Positions 1 to 9,271 of a stretch of DNA of 64,000 nucleotides are shown in pieces. The stretch comes from Erwinia sp. E_sp_B01_1 (GTDB lineage Bacteria; Pseudomonadota; Gammaproteobacteria; Enterobacterales; Enterobacteriaceae), in assembly GCF_036865545.1 (NCBI RefSeq), contig NZ_CP142208.1:2046001-2110000 (forward strand). Direction: 5' to 3'. Numbering within the stretch: position 1 is the first letter of the stretch; every line of letters begins with the position of its first letter. The notes under the pieces were generated by a model that was not told the DNA's origin, ran no database searches, and saw nothing but the letters and a program-made list of their open reading frames with translations. A program made the translations under genes and the position numbers.

Positions 1-56
1 TGGCGCAGCGGGAAGCTGCCTTACTGGCCGCTGCAGAGCCAGAATCGCATAGATAA
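1..56 (+). CDS. ribC: Riboflavin synthase alpha chain, 3' end only
   Basis: Only the last 17 complete codons are in the window, ending in TAA at 54-56. The residues LAQREAALLAAAEPESHR resemble the variable C-terminal tail of enterobacterial riboflavin synthase, where E. coli has VLAARENAM. In E. coli this gene lies next to cfa and converges with it, as here. Riboflavin synthase dismutates two lumazine molecules to riboflavin in the cytosol. The call rests on a short tail plus synteny. A second open frame continues to position 120 but lacks any resemblance I recognise and runs into the cfa coding region. Confidence 0.6.
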   Translation, partial: AQREAALLAAAEPESHR

Positions 57-64
57 ACCGGATG

Positions 65-89
65 AAAAGGCCGACAACATGCCGGCCTT
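65..89 (-). terminator. Terminator between ribC and cfa
   Basis: A 7-bp stem (67-73 with 83-89, AAGGCCG/CGGCCTT) has a 9-nt loop. On the minus strand it is followed by a short T run, which suits cfa termination. It may also end ribC transcripts. Confidence 0.6.
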
Positions 90-102
90 AACCTTCACTG
101 AT

Positions 103-1251
103 TCAGTGAGGCACCCGTAGACCGCCTTCAATCCCGTGGGTAAAGACCACCTGCCAGAGCTGAATATCGCGAGCGCGAAAAGCACCTGCACAGGCATTCA
201 GGTAATAAACGAACATCCGTTTAAACCGCTCGCCGTAATTCTCAGCCAGCTGGGGCCAGGCGGCAAGAAAGCGCTGATGCCAGGCCATTAATGTGGTGTC
301 GTAATCCTGACCAAAGTTATGCCAGTCTTCCATCACGAAATGCGGTTCATGCGCCTCAGCAATATGGCGAATTGAAGGCAGGCAGCCGTTGGGGAAAATA
401 TATTTATTTATCCAGGGATCGACATGTTCATTGGTGGTATTAGCGCCAATAGTATGCAGCAGGAAAATCCCATCAGGTTTCAGATTACGGTTTACCACGT
501 CAAAATAGGTGGCGTAATTCTTGGGACCCACGTGCTCGAACATTCCGACCGACACAATGCGATCGAACTGTTGATTAAGGTCGCGATAATCCTGCAGAAG
601 AATAGTGGCATCCAGGCCTTCACACCGCTGCTGGGCCATTTTTTGCTGTTCAGCAGAAATAGTCACGCCAACGACGCTGACCCCATAATGGTGGGCGGCA
701 AATTCAGCCAGCCCACCCCAGCCGCAGCCGATATCCAGCAAAGTCATACCCGGCATTAATTGCAGCTTATCGCAGATCATTTTTAATTTAGCGGTTTGCG
801 CCTGCTCAAGGGTTTCTGCTTCTTTCCAGTAACCGCAGGAATACTGCATATGGGAATCCAGCATCAGTGAGAAAAGGTCATTACCCAGATCGTAATGTTC
901 TTTACCCACTATCCACGCCCGCTTGCGTGATTGCAGATTGGTTAACCGGGCTGCAGCAATTCTTAGCGTATCTTTGAAATGGTGAGGGAGCTGCTGGTCA
1001 AGTTTGGCCTGCAAAACATGCTGGAAAAAGATATCCAGCCGCTCGCACTCCCACCAGCCATCCATATAGCTTTCACCCAGCCCCAGCGAACCTTCCTGTA
1101 TGACGCGTTTGAAAAACGCCGGATTGGTGACCTTGATATCCCAGGGGCGCGTGCCATTCATTTCAATATCAGCGTTGCGCAACATCTCCTGAACGATTCG
1201 GTACCACTGATTTTCTTCAAGGCTCGCTTCTTCTATAATCGATGAACTCAT
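103..1251 (-). CDS. cfa: Cyclopropane-fatty-acyl-phospholipid synthase
   Basis: The 382-residue product matches the length of E. coli Cfa and is very similar throughout. The enzyme transfers a methylene group from S-adenosylmethionine to cis double bonds of membrane phospholipid acyl chains, typically as cells enter stationary phase or meet acid. The SAM-binding motif LLDIGCGWGG lies near residue 170, and the conserved stretch MFEHVGPKNY follows. I start at the ATG giving MSSSIIEEAS, as in E. coli; 24 further in-frame codons upstream are probably leader. The gene converges with ribC. Its leader region (1252-1545) is long, as in E. coli, where cfa mRNA is a small-RNA target; I do not identify the sRNA site here. 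Confidence 0.97.
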   Translation of the reverse strand: MSSSIIEEASLEENQWYRIVQEMLRNADIEMNGTRPWDIKVTNPAFFKRVIQEGSLGLGESYMDGWWECERLDIFFQHVLQAKLDQQLPHHFKDTLRIAAARLTNLQSRKRAWIVGKEHYDLGNDLFSLMLDSHMQYSCGYWKEAETLEQAQTAKLKMICDKLQLMPGMTLLDIGCGWGGLAEFAAHHYGVSVVGVTISAEQQKMAQQRCEGLDATILLQDYRDLNQQFDRIVSVGMFEHVGPKNYATYFDVVNRNLKPDGIFLLHTIGANTTNEHVDPWINKYIFPNGCLPSIRHIAEAHEPHFVMEDWHNFGQDYDTTLMAWHQRFLAAWPQLAENYGERFKRMFVYYLNACAGAFRARDIQLWQVVFTHGIEGGLRVPH

Positions 1252-1386
1252 AGCTTCCCCATCACTCTGTGTGATTGAAACCTGAGAAATAGAATAGACA
1301 ATTTCTACAGGGTTTGAGAACACGCACGGCTTTCCCGTGCGCCTGAAATCCGGCGTTACAGAGAATTGATTTGAATACCTGCAGAG

Positions 1387-1408
1387 TTGCGCAACGAACG
1401 TTGCGCAA
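1387..1408. repeat. Paired TTGCGCAA palindromes upstream of cfa
   Basis: Two copies of the self-complementary octamer TTGCGCAA lie at 1387-1394 and 1401-1408. Together they form a 9-bp inverted repeat with a 4-bp centre. The same octamer is doubled upstream of add (55340-55347, 55361-55368) and occurs once upstream of purR (4975-4982). This may be an operator for a regulator I cannot name, or a hairpin in the cfa leader. Confidence 0.4.
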
Positions 1409-1501
1409 AGAAAATGCTGACCACCCTGTCAGGATAAAAAAAGGTTGTAACCTGTTGTTTTTTTGATGCCTGAAAGGAGTATATGCTCACGTCAGGCAAT
1501 A

Positions 1502-1535
1502 TTCAATTGATTATTGTTAGGATGCTAATCAATTG
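1502..1535. repeat. Inverted repeat between cfa and punC
   Basis: The arms TCAATTGATT and AATCAATTGA flank a 14-nt centre just downstream of the punC stop codon. The stem is AT-rich and not followed by a strong T run, so it could be a weak terminator or a protein site. The remaining 1252-1500 region is the cfa leader and shows a small GCACGG/CCGTGC hairpin near 1325-1342. Confidence 0.35.
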
Positions 1536-1545
1536 ATTTGACGCC

Positions 1546-2736
1546 TTAATGACCGTTATGACTGCCCGCCAGCGCCAGCTTTTCAGACTTCACCCGTTGT
1601 AAAATATAGCCGATACCCACCAAAACAACAGTGGATCCCATCACCAGGGAGGTGGTCAGCAGTGACGTGGAGATAAAAGCAGAGACTATCATGCTGGCAA
1701 CGCAGCATAACCCCAGCTGTAACGTGTTCTGCAGAGCTGCGGCCTTACCACTGGACTCCGGAAAGGGCAGTAACGCATTCGATACCACTACCGGATAAAT
1801 CGCTCCGTTCGCCAGTGCAATTCCACAGAAAGGTATGAGCAATCCATACAGTGAAGGGGTATCCCTCTGCGCAGCAATAAAGAAGGCCAGAATACTCAGC
1901 GAGTAAACCGCAATCAGCCAGGGAAGCAGTGAATGCCCTTCGGTACGTTTAAGCAGTGAGCGGCAGCCATAACCTCCGATCAAAAAGGCCAGAGTCTGAG
2001 GAACATAGCTCAAACCGATATCGCCCGGCGACATACCCAGCGCACCCAAAATAAAAGGGGACCCCGTCAACCAGGCGAAAAAGCTGGCCGAACAGGCGGA
2101 GTAAATCAAAACGTTGCCGGTGAAAGCCGGGGATTTCAGCAGACTGAAAAAACCGGTTGCTGAAACCGGTGCAGCAGGGTTTTTCTTCCCGGAGGAGGCT
2201 ATGAAGAGCGTGGAAATCAGCAATACCACCGCCACCAGCATCAGCGTAAGAAAAATGACCCGCCAGCTAAAGTGATTCAACAACCACGCGCCAAGCAGCG
2301 GCGCAAGAGCAGGAGAGAGCGCTACCAGCGGCATAATAGAGGCAAAGACACGGTTAGCCTGCGTCGCAGGATAGCGATCCACTACCAGCGCCTGCCAGGT
2401 TACAGCCGCCGCACAAATCCCCACTGCCTGGATGAAACGCAGCGCCAGCAATAGGGTTGCAGATTCCACCCACCACATAGCAGCACAACTCACCGCAAAC
2501 AGGCTCAGCCCCATCAGTAAAACCGGCTTGCGACCGATGCGATCTGACAGCGGCCCCCAGAACAACTGGGCACTGGCGAAGCCCGCGAGAAACAGGCTGA
2601 GGCTGGCGCTGATTGCGCCTGCGTCTGTTTGCAGGTCCTGCTGCATGGCGCCGAAAGCGGGCAGGTACATATCGGTGGCGAGAAAACCGGCAATGCTTAG
2701 CAGCGCGAGGTAGACAATGAATCCTTTAGCGGGCAT
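1546..2736 (-). CDS. punC: Purine nucleoside transporter, MFS family (YdhC/PunC)
   Basis: A 396-residue membrane protein of the drug:H+ antiporter-1 type in the major facilitator superfamily, with 12 predicted hydrophobic segments. It is closely similar to E. coli YdhC, including [10 protein letters not shown] in the first helix region and the loop motif [14 protein letters not shown]. YdhC/PunC is reported to import purine nucleosides under control of the neighbouring LysR regulator. The gene is divergent from that regulator, with 112 bp between starts, which fits a shared control region. The family also includes multidrug exporters, so transport direction and substrate are inferred from orthology. 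Confidence 0.88.
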   Translation of the reverse strand: MPAKGFIVYLALLSIAGFLATDMYLPAFGAMQQDLQTDAGAISASLSLFLAGFASAQLFWGPLSDRIGRKPVLLMGLSLFAVSCAAMWWVESATLLLALRFIQAVGICAAAVTWQALVVDRYPATQANRVFASIMPLVALSPALAPLLGAWLLNHFSWRVIFLTLMLVAVVLLISTLFIASSGKKNPAAPVSATGFFSLLKSPAFTGNVLIYSACSASFFAWLTGSPFILGALGMSPGDIGLSYVPQTLAFLIGGYGCRSLLKRTEGHSLLPWLIAVYSLSILAFFIAAQRDTPSLYGLLIPFCGIALANGAIYPVVVSNALLPFPESSGKAAALQNTLQLGLCCVASMIVSAFISTSLLTTSLVMGSTVVLVGIGYILQRVKSEKLALAGSHNGH

Positions 2737-2848
2737 GAGTAGCTCTTTTATTCAGATGAATGAAACGCCGCAGAGTGTAATCGCGTGCCCTTTATGTTGT
2801 GAAACGGTAATATTTGCAGGTTGCGTTCAAAAATATTGCAGGCAGATT
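2737..2848. promoter_or_regulatory. Divergent punC/punR control region
   Basis: This 112-bp spacer separates the divergent starts of the transporter and its LysR regulator. It contains a partial direct repeat, AATATTTGCAGG and AATATTGCAGG, about 23 bp apart just before punR. This could be where the regulator binds. No footprint-type evidence can be read from sequence alone. Confidence 0.4.
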
Positions 2849-3781
2849 ATGTGGTCAGAACATTCTCTTGAAGTGGTTGATGCAGTGGCGCGTAGCGGCA
2901 GTTTCACCGCAGCAGCAGCTGAGCTGCATCGCGTGCCTTCAGCCATCAGTTATACCGTCCGGCAACTGGAAGAGTGGCTGGCCGTTCCGCTGTTTGAGCG
3001 CCGTCACCGGGATGTGGTATTAACCGCAGCCGGCGCGGTGTTCATCCAGGAGGGGCGAAGTGTTATCAAAAAAATGCTCGCCACCCGCCGTCAGTGTCAG
3101 CAGGTCGCCAACGGCTGGCGGGGGCAGATAAATATCGCCGTGGATCGCATAGTTAAGCCCCGGCGCACACGGCAGTTAGTGGTCGATTTTTACCGCCATT
3201 TTCCGGACATGGAGCTGCATCTTTCTGCGGAGGTGTTTAATGGTGTCTGGGATGCGCTGGCAGATGGCCGTGTGGATGTCGCTATTGGTGCCACTCAGGC
3301 TATTCCGGTGGGTGGACGTTTTGCCTTTCGCAATATGGGCGCGTTGAACTGGCGTTGCGTGGTGGGGGCCGGGCACCCGCTGGCTGCATTAACGGGTGAG
3401 GTCAGTGAGGAAGCTATCCGGGAATGGCCCTCGCTGGTGATTGAGGACACCTCCCGTGCCTTACCTAAAAGAACCACCTGGACGCTGGATAATCAGCGTC
3501 GTCTGGTGGTGCCGGAATGGGAAAGCGGCTTCGACTGCCTGCTGGCCGGGCTTTGCGTGGGGATGGTCCCGGGTCATTTCGCACGCCCCCTGTTACAAAG
3601 CGGCGCGCTGCATGAGTTAACGCTTGAGACGGCGTTTCCCGACAGTCCCTGTTGCGTAAGCTGGTCTGAACAACAGGCCTCGCCCGCATTGAGCTGGCTG
3701 CTGGACTACCTGGGTGAAAGCGACACCTTAAACAGTGAATGGCTGCGCGAGGATAATTCAGCAGGCGACAGCGTCGGTTAG
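2849..3781 (+). CDS. punR: LysR-type regulator of purine nucleoside transport (YdhB/PunR)
   Basis: The 310-residue LysR-type regulator matches E. coli YdhB closely, from [19 protein letters not shown] to the C-terminal [16 protein letters not shown]. The N-terminal winged helix-turn-helix (about residues 1-60) is followed by the LysR substrate-binding domain. I start at the ATG at 2849, which matches the family start; upstream in-frame codons overlap the promoter region. In E. coli this protein activates the divergent transporter gene. It is tail-to-tail with purR and their stop codons overlap by four bases, so purine-linked regulators sit together. Confidence 0.92.
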   Translation: MWSEHSLEVVDAVARSGSFTAAAAELHRVPSAISYTVRQLEEWLAVPLFERRHRDVVLTAAGAVFIQEGRSVIKKMLATRRQCQQVANGWRGQINIAVDRIVKPRRTRQLVVDFYRHFPDMELHLSAEVFNGVWDALADGRVDVAIGATQAIPVGGRFAFRNMGALNWRCVVGAGHPLAALTGEVSEEAIREWPSLVIEDTSRALPKRTTWTLDNQRRLVVPEWESGFDCLLAGLCVGMVPGHFARPLLQSGALHELTLETAFPDSPCCVSWSEQQASPALSWLLDYLGESDTLNSEWLREDNSAGDSVG

Positions 3782-4803
3782 CGTCGATAGTCCAGGAAGG
3801 GGCCATCTGCTACTGAACGGCGTTCAATCAATGATGGATGAACCTCTATGGTCTGCGGATCTTCGCGCTTGCTGGTGATACGGTCCAGCAACATATCAAA
3901 AGCCGTTTCGCCCAGGCGTTCTTTAGGCTGATGGACGGTGGTCAATGCCGGTGTGAAATAGCGGGCGTTGCGCACATTGTCATAACCGATCACGGAAATG
4001 TCCTGGGGCACGCGTAAGCCCAGCTCATCTGCAGCACAAATCGCGCCCATTGCCATGACGTCGCCACCACAAAATACTGCCGTGGGGCGCTGCTTCTGCG
4101 ATAAAATTTTCTGCATGGCCTGATAACCGGACTCAGGTTCAAAATCTCCCTGAACCAGCCACTCCGGGCGCAAAGTTATGCCTGCTTCTGACAAAGCCTT
4201 CAGAAAACCAGCATGGCGACCCCCGCCCGTATTGCGTTCCAACTGGCCAGGGATCACGCCAATATCACGGTGCCCGCGGTCAATCAGGTAACGCCCGGCC
4301 AGATAGCCACCCTGAAAAGCGTTATCCAGAACGGTATCGGTGAAGTCGCCACGGGATTCACCCCAGTCCATGACGACCATCGGTATATTGCGATGCTCTT
4401 CCAGCATCCTGATCAGAGGTTCAGGATATTCGGAACACATCACCAGCAGGCCATCCACACGCTTCTGCGCCATCATGGAGAGATAGGCCTGCTGCTTTTG
4501 CAGTTCGTTATGCGCATTGCCCAGGATCAACGTATAGCCTTTGGCAAAACAACGATTCTCTATGGCTTCAATAATTTCAGCAAAATAGGGCGCTTCGCTG
4601 GACGTTGCCAGCAGCCCGATAGTTTTAGTGTGATTCACTTTGAGACTGCGGGCCACGGCGCTGGGTGAATAGTGAAGCGCCTTGATTGCGGCCCATACTG
4701 CTTCACGTGTCTCTTCTGCGACGAAACGCGTCTTGTTAATAACATGCGATACGGTGGTGGTAGACACGCCTGCCTGTCTGGCCACATCTTTTATCGTTGC
4801 CAT
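3778..4803 (-). CDS. purR: Purine repressor
   Basis: The 341-residue LacI/GalR-family protein has the same length as E. coli PurR. The helix-turn-helix and hinge helix occupy residues 1-60 ([20 protein letters not shown]), followed by a periplasmic-binding-protein-like corepressor domain. PurR binds hypoxanthine or guanine and represses purine and related biosynthetic genes. The gene faces away from ynhF and a candidate PurR operator lies about 50 bp upstream, consistent with autoregulation known in E. coli. Confidence 0.97.
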   Translation of the reverse strand: MATIKDVARQAGVSTTTVSHVINKTRFVAEETREAVWAAIKALHYSPSAVARSLKVNHTKTIGLLATSSEAPYFAEIIEAIENRCFAKGYTLILGNAHNELQKQQAYLSMMAQKRVDGLLVMCSEYPEPLIRMLEEHRNIPMVVMDWGESRGDFTDTVLDNAFQGGYLAGRYLIDRGHRDIGVIPGQLERNTGGGRHAGFLKALSEAGITLRPEWLVQGDFEPESGYQAMQKILSQKQRPTAVFCGGDVMAMGAICAADELGLRVPQDISVIGYDNVRNARYFTPALTTVHQPKERLGETAFDMLLDRITSKREDPQTIEVHPSLIERRSVADGPFLDYRR

Positions 4804-4848
4804 GAAATAGCTACTCCTGCGCTTATCTTAACTTGATGATAAGTCTGT

Positions 4849-4864
4849 TGTTAATCGTTTGCCT
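4849..4864 (-). promoter_or_regulatory. Candidate PurR operator upstream of purR
   Basis: Read on the minus strand, the site is AGGCAAACGATTAACA. The left half matches the PurR consensus (ACGCAAACGTTTGCGT) and the E. coli purR operator start AGGCAAACG well; the right half is degenerate. Placement between purR and its likely promoter supports autoregulation. This is inference from motif similarity. Confidence 0.45.
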
Positions 4865-5086
4865 GGTAAGGATGAAAATCTGACGTCATACGACGTTTTT
4901 TTGATGCTTACGGAGACGTCAGAAAGGAAAGGGGATTGCCTGCCGACCGCGGAACGCCACAAGGCGCGGGCCGTTGCGCAACAAAAAAAGGATTCTAACA
5001 AGGCTGAGCAGAGAAAACGAGATTTTTACTGACAAGTATGGGAAAATCAATGACACCATTAATTGTAGGGTTATTCAGGAGCACAT

Positions 5087-5176
5087 ATGGACACCGATCT
5101 GAAGTTATCGTTAATGACCACGCTGGGAGCACTGCTGGTCATTATTGCTTTCAGCTTTACCGCCGTTATGCATTAA
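5087..5176 (+). CDS. ynhF: Small membrane protein YnhF
   Basis: A 29-codon gene encodes MDTDLKLSLMTTLGALLVII followed by AFSFTAVMH, a single hydrophobic segment with a charged N terminus. E. coli YnhF is also 29 residues, starts MSTDLKFSLVTT and lies beside purR, so both sequence and synteny agree. A good ribosome site (CAGGAG at 5077-5082) precedes the ATG. The E. coli protein is an inner-membrane small protein reported in stress and envelope contexts; its molecular role is unknown. A terminator follows within 10 bp. Confidence 0.9.
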   Translation: MDTDLKLSLMTTLGALLVIIAFSFTAVMH

Positions 5177-5182
5177 ACCTTC

Positions 5183-5209
5183 AGGGGCCGATTGCCCGGC
5201 CCTTGTTTT
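5183..5209 (+). terminator. ynhF terminator
   Basis: The stem 83-90 pairs with 197-204 (last digits of 51xx/52xx positions: AGGGGCCG with CGGCCCTT, one G-U pair) around a 6-nt loop. It is followed by TTGTTTT. It ends ynhF and overlaps the end of the convergent mepH region. Confidence 0.7.
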
Positions 5210-5215
5210 CAGCGC

Positions 5216-6037
5216 TTAACGAATCGTTTTTGGCGTCATCACCCGGCGGGCACCAATGTAGTGACGCTGCCAGTAATCTTCGCCCAGCGCGCTGACCTGA
5301 ATATCTTTGCCCGTACGCGGAGACTGGATAAACTTCCCACCGCCCAGATAGACACCAACATGATCTGCCGTGCCCCGGCCATTGATGCGGAAGAAGACCA
5401 GATCGCCTTTTTCCAGTTCATCCCGTTTGATGTTAGCGGCATCACGCAGGTGATACATCTCGTTCGCCGTTCGCGGGATTTTAAACTTCACTAAATCTTT
5501 ATAGGCATACCAGACCAGCCCACTGCAATCAAAACCGGTTTTAGGTGAAGTCCCACCCCACTGATAAGGTTTACCCAACTGGCCCATCAGCTTGGTCATC
5601 GCCGTTTCGCGTGCTTTCTGGTAGCGGGCACGGTGAGCTTTGCTCAATTTAAGCGGGGCAGAAAGCGAGCCTGCGGTCAGCTCTTCAGATTTTTTAATTA
5701 TTTTGCCACGACGCCCGTAGCGTTTTTTCTCATCGTGCAGCGCAGTTTTCTTTTTATATTTGCCGGCGGTGAGGGTAGTTGTCTGCTGAGGGGCTTTCTT
5801 TTTAAGCCGGGGCTTATTAGCGGTAACGTCGCGGGGTTTCTTGCTGGTGGACTCTTTAACTTTTTTGGTAGCGCTGGTTTTTACCGTCCGGCGTTTACGT
5901 CGCTCATCTTCGCGGGCAGGGGTGGCGGCATCTGCTTTATGGTGATTTGCATTAACAGGCGCATGTGGCGATGCGTGCGCCATGTTAAAAAACAGCTGGG
6001 CAAAGGCCAGCATGAAAAGCGTGATGAGTAAACGCAT
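5216..6037 (-). CDS. mepH: NlpC/P60 murein DD-endopeptidase MepH
   Basis: The product is about 273 residues, near the 271 of E. coli MepH (YdhO). An N-terminal signal peptide (MRLLITLFMLAFAQLFFNMAHA) leads to a Lys/Arg-rich linker, roughly residues 25-135. The C-terminal NlpC/P60 domain carries FDCSGLVWYAY (catalytic Cys), TADHVGVYLG (His) and the conserved end RRVMTPKTIR. The enzyme cleaves D-Ala-mDAP crosslinks in periplasmic peptidoglycan. The start is uncertain: another ATG lies 9 bases upstream at 6046 and neither has a strong ribosome site. In E. coli sodB follows mepH; here mepH and ynhF are tail-to-tail with only 39 bp between. Confidence 0.9.
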   Translation of the reverse strand: MRLLITLFMLAFAQLFFNMAHASPHAPVNANHHKADAATPAREDERRKRRTVKTSATKKVKESTSKKPRDVTANKPRLKKKAPQQTTTLTAGKYKKKTALHDEKKRYGRRGKIIKKSEELTAGSLSAPLKLSKAHRARYQKARETAMTKLMGQLGKPYQWGGTSPKTGFDCSGLVWYAYKDLVKFKIPRTANEMYHLRDAANIKRDELEKGDLVFFRINGRGTADHVGVYLGGGKFIQSPRTGKDIQVSALGEDYWQRHYIGARRVMTPKTIR

Positions 6038-6407
6038 CGTTACCATTAACCATTTGTGCTCAGGCGGGTGGCCGGAACGCGTCAGAAACAGGGGATTCTG
6101 CTTTTCAGCAGGGACATTTCGCAATTCTAATCTAACTTATTAACAAAAGGTAAGGTCTTTTTTGTTTCAATGATACAGAACAAGTAAAACCTGTAAAAAT
6201 AAGCTGAATCAGCTGGTTATCTGCGCAATCATAAGGCTTATCTTAATGATTAATCCGACGAAAACAGCAGCAAAATGTTACTTTATTGTTCAGTGGGCAG
6301 GTTTTCAGGTTCGCCGGCGCATCATCCTGCTGAAAATGTCGTTTTCATCAGAGGGACAGAGTCGCTACAATAAATAGACACGAAGTATCCGTTTAAGGAA
6401 GCCATTT
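6038..6407. other. Divergent mepH-grxD intergenic region
   Basis: This 370-bp spacer lies between the divergent mepH and grxD genes. Bases 6125-6300 are AT-rich and presumably hold both promoters. I see no small gene, strong palindrome or recognisable operator. A ribosome site (AAGGAAG) precedes grxD. Confidence 0.5.
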
Positions 6408-6746
6408 ATGAGTACTATTGAGAAAATTGAGCGCCAGATAGCAGAAAACCCGATTCTGCTCTACATGAAAGGTTCACCAAAACTGCCAAGCTGTGGCTTT
6501 TCTGCCCAGGCCGTTCAGGCACTCTCTGCCTGCGGCGAGCGTTTTGCCTATGTAGATATTCTGCAGAACCCGGAAATTCGTGCTGAGCTGCCAAAATACG
6601 CCAACTGGCCAACCTTCCCGCAGTTATGGATTGATGGTGAGCTGGTCGGTGGTTGCGACATCATCATTCAGATGTATCAGCAGGGCGAACTGCAGCAGCT
6701 GATCAAAGAGACAGCTCAGAAATACCCTTCTGACGCTGCTGAATAA
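6408..6746 (+). CDS. grxD: Monothiol glutaredoxin 4
   Basis: The 112-residue protein is a monothiol glutaredoxin with the signature CGFS in LPSCGFSAQAV (about residue 29-32) and the conserved YANWPTFPQLWIDGELVGG. Such proteins bind a [2Fe-2S] cluster with glutathione and BolA partners and help deliver or sense iron-sulfur clusters in the cytosol. It is convergent with rnt over a shared terminator. In E. coli the large helicase gene lhr separates rnt from grxD; here it is absent. Confidence 0.97.
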   Translation: MSTIEKIERQIAENPILLYMKGSPKLPSCGFSAQAVQALSACGERFAYVDILQNPEIRAELPKYANWPTFPQLWIDGELVGGCDIIIQMYQQGELQQLIKETAQKYPSDAAE

Positions 6747-6760
6747 GCGGCAGTAAAATA

Positions 6761-6792
6761 AAAAAGGCGGAGATGCAAATCTCCGCCTTTTT
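6761..6792. terminator. Bidirectional terminator between grxD and rnt
   Basis: A perfect 14-bp stem (6761-6774 with 6779-6792) has a GCAA tetraloop with A and T runs at its ends, so it can stop transcripts from both converging genes. It touches the rnt stop codon. Confidence 0.9.
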
Positions 6793-7452
6793 TTACGCTT
6801 CGTTTTCCGCATCTTCCGGCAAAGGTAATGGCCAGCCACCCAAACGCTTCCACCTGTTAACCAGTTCGCAGAACAGGTCTGCGGTTTGCACCGTATCGTA
6901 CAGGGCAGAGTGAGCCTGAGAACTGTCAAAAGCCATTCCCGCTGCGGCGCAGGCTTTAGCCAGCACGGTCTGACCCAATACCAGCCCGCTTAATGCAGCA
7001 GTATCAAAGGTGACGAAGGGGTGGAAAGGGTTACGTTTCAAACCCGCACGCTCAGCGGCAGCGTTGGTGAAATTGAGATCGAAGGTTGCATTATGGGCCA
7101 CCATAATCGCGCGGTTGCAGCCATGATCTTTAAGGCCTTTGCGTACCATCTTGAAAATAGCATGCAGGGCTTCATATTCACTTACCGCGCCGCGCAGCGG
7201 ATTGGCAGGGTCTATGCCGTTAAAGGCCAATGCTTCAGGTTGCAGAACGGAACCTTCAAACGGCTCTACGTGGAAATGGAGCGTTTCATCCTTCTCCAGC
7301 CAGCCATTCTCATCCATTTTCAGGGTGACGGCGGCAATTTCCAGTAATGCGTTGGTCTTCGCATCAAACCCGGCGGTTTCCACATCAATCACTACCGGAT
7401 AAAAACCGCGAAAACGGCTGCTGAGGGCGTTCAGTTCGTTCGATTCAGACAT
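6793..7452 (-). CDS. rnt: Ribonuclease T
   Basis: The 219-residue DEDD-family 3'-5' exonuclease carries [10 protein letters not shown] (first acidic pair near residue 22), HNATFDLNF and the final HSALYDT acidic/His motif. RNase T trims the 3' end of tRNA, 5S rRNA and other stable RNAs and acts as a dimer. It lies downstream of gloA on the same strand, about 100 bp away, as in E. coli. Confidence 0.96.
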   Translation of the reverse strand: MSESNELNALSSRFRGFYPVVIDVETAGFDAKTNALLEIAAVTLKMDENGWLEKDETLHFHVEPFEGSVLQPEALAFNGIDPANPLRGAVSEYEALHAIFKMVRKGLKDHGCNRAIMVAHNATFDLNFTNAAAERAGLKRNPFHPFVTFDTAALSGLVLGQTVLAKACAAAGMAFDSSQAHSALYDTVQTADLFCELVNRWKRLGGWPLPLPEDAENEA

Positions 7453-7552
7453 CAGGATCTCATTGGCGAAAAAATGCAGCGCGCATTATGGCAAATTTCA
7501 CCGCGAGATGCAGCAGGGGAAGGGAGGTGTCCACCGGACACCCCTGAAAAAA

Positions 7553-7960
7553 TTAAGCACCCAGGCCGTGGCCAGCGTGTTTGTTCTCAATCAGTTCAAT
7601 TTTGTAGCCATCCGGATCTTCAACAAAGGCAATGATGGTGGTGCCGCCTTTAACCGGACCCGCTTCACGGGTGACGTTGCCACCGTCAGCGCGGATGCGG
7701 TCACAGGTTGCTGCCACATCATCAACACCCAGCGCGATATGGCCATAGGCATCGCCCAGATTGTAGCTGTCCACACCCCAGTTGTAGGTCAGCTCAATCA
7801 CTGCACCTTCGCTCTCTTCGGTGTAGCCAACAAAGGCCAGAGTGTATTTATATTCGGTGTTTTCGCTGGTACGCAGCAGGCGCATGCCTAAAACTTTGGT
7901 GTAAAAATCTACGGAGCGTTGCAGATCGCCAACGCGAAGCATGGTGTGAAGTAAGCGCAT
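7553..7960 (-). CDS. gloA: Lactoylglutathione lyase (glyoxalase I)
   Basis: The 135-residue protein converts the hemithioacetal of methylglyoxal and glutathione to S-lactoylglutathione. Metal ligands are visible at the N terminus ([10 protein letters not shown], His5), in VIELTYNWG, in [10 protein letters not shown] and in KIELIEN near the end, matching the Ni-type bacterial enzyme of E. coli. It follows nemA on the same strand. In E. coli nemR-nemA-gloA form one reactive-electrophile operon; here a hairpin lies in the 164-bp nemA-gloA gap, so gloA may also have its own promoter. Confidence 0.97.
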   Translation of the reverse strand: MRLLHTMLRVGDLQRSVDFYTKVLGMRLLRTSENTEYKYTLAFVGYTEESEGAVIELTYNWGVDSYNLGDAYGHIALGVDDVAATCDRIRADGGNVTREAGPVKGGTTIIAFVEDPDGYKIELIENKHAGHGLGA

Positions 7961-8079
7961 AACATCCTCTTGGTAAAAAGCGTCATCATCCGATGACGAG
8001 TAAAAAAATTAAGTATAGCGATGATTTTACTGCAGGGCAGCCCCTGAGGGCTAAGAATCCCGGCTGAAAGCAAGAACAG

Positions 8080-8102
8080 AAAAGGCCGCGCACTGCGCAG
8101 CC
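8080..8102 (-). terminator. Hairpin downstream of nemA
   Basis: On the minus strand a GC-rich hairpin (GGCTGCGC/GCGCGGCC) is followed by TTTTC. It probably attenuates or ends nemRA transcripts before gloA. Confidence 0.55.
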
Positions 8103-8124
8103 TGGTTTCAACGCTCAGGGTAAA

Positions 8125-9228
8125 TTAACCCGCAAGCGTAGGATAGTCGGTATAGCCTTCAGCGCCACCGCCGTAGAACAGCTCAGGACGCTGCTCATTC
8201 AGGGGGGCTTTTATGCGGAAACGCTCAACCAAATCGGGGTTGGCAATAAACACGCGGCCAAAGGCAGCAGCGTCAATCAGCCCTTTTTCGATCAATTCTT
8301 CAGCTTTTTCTGCGGTATAAGCACCAGCGCCGATAATCACGCCCGGATACGCAGCGCGGATAGCTTTACGGAAAGCTTCGCTGTAGGGCTTACCACCGGC
8401 CCAGTCCGGTTCTGAGATGTGCAGGAAGGCCAGATTACGTTTTGCCAGTTCCGTGATGTAGTAGAGTGCTGCTGCTTCCTGATCTTCGCCATTGTCCAGG
8501 CCGTTGAACGGTCCCAGTGGCGAAATGCGGATGCCGATACGGTCGGCACTCCAGCCATCGATCGCTGCATCAACCACTTCCAGGGCGAAACGGGTACGGT
8601 TTTCAACGCTGCCGCCGTAAATGTCAGTGCGCTGGTTTGACGCCGGAGAGAGGAACTGATGGATCAGATAGCCATGTGCGGAATGCAGTTCAACAAGATC
8701 GAAATCGGCTTCACGGGCGTTAATCACGGCCTGACGGAAGTCATTAACCACCTCTTTGATTTCATCCAGCTCAAGCGCACGCGGCGTGGAGGTCGCTTCA
8801 CGGATCGCCTGGCCCTGCTCATCACGCAGCGAGGTGCGCGTTTCAGCATTGATGGCCGAAGAGGAAACGGGGGCTTTACCTTCAGGCTGCACGCTGGTGT
8901 GGGAGATACGGCCTGTGTGCCAGAGCTGCACGGCACTGTGACCGCCGTTGGCATGAATACCGTCGTTGATATTTTTCCACGCAGCAATCTGTTCGGAAGA
9001 GTGCAGGCCCGGCGCACCGGCATAGCCCTTGGCCTGGGCAGAGATTTGTGTCGCTTCGCTGATGATCAACCCGGCACTGGCGCGCTGGCTGTAATATTCA
9101 GCCATCAGCGGCGTAGGGACATCACCCGGTTCAATACTGCGCAGGCGAGTGAGTGGCGCCATTAATACGCGGTTAGGAACGGTGATCGCACCCATTTTTA
9201 ACGGGGTAAACAGCTTCTTCAATTCCAT
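8125..9228 (-). CDS. nemA: N-ethylmaleimide reductase, Old Yellow Enzyme family
   Basis: The 367-residue FMN flavoprotein matches E. coli NemA from [14 protein letters not shown] to [12 protein letters not shown]. It uses NAD(P)H to reduce activated C=C bonds and related electrophiles such as N-ethylmaleimide and nitro compounds. The active-site [14 protein letters not shown] and the FMN-phosphate region IIGAGAY are intact. A ribosome site (AGGAG) precedes the ATG. It is 43 bp downstream of nemR and cotranscribed with it. Confidence 0.96.
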   Translation of the reverse strand: MELKKLFTPLKMGAITVPNRVLMAPLTRLRSIEPGDVPTPLMAEYYSQRASAGLIISEATQISAQAKGYAGAPGLHSSEQIAAWKNINDGIHANGGHSAVQLWHTGRISHTSVQPEGKAPVSSSAINAETRTSLRDEQGQAIREATSTPRALELDEIKEVVNDFRQAVINAREADFDLVELHSAHGYLIHQFLSPASNQRTDIYGGSVENRTRFALEVVDAAIDGWSADRIGIRISPLGPFNGLDNGEDQEAAALYYITELAKRNLAFLHISEPDWAGGKPYSEAFRKAIRAAYPGVIIGAGAYTAEKAEELIEKGLIDAAAFGRVFIANPDLVERFRIKAPLNEQRPELFYGGGAEGYTDYPTLAG

Positions 9229-9271
9229 TACTTACTCCTGGTAGACCGGTCGACTAGTAACTGAGTTTTTT

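Noticed and set aside
1-120. Open frame from the window start to TAG at 118-120
   Set aside because: A different frame gives the riboflavin synthase tail expected by synteny, and this one runs through the terminator into the cfa 3' end.
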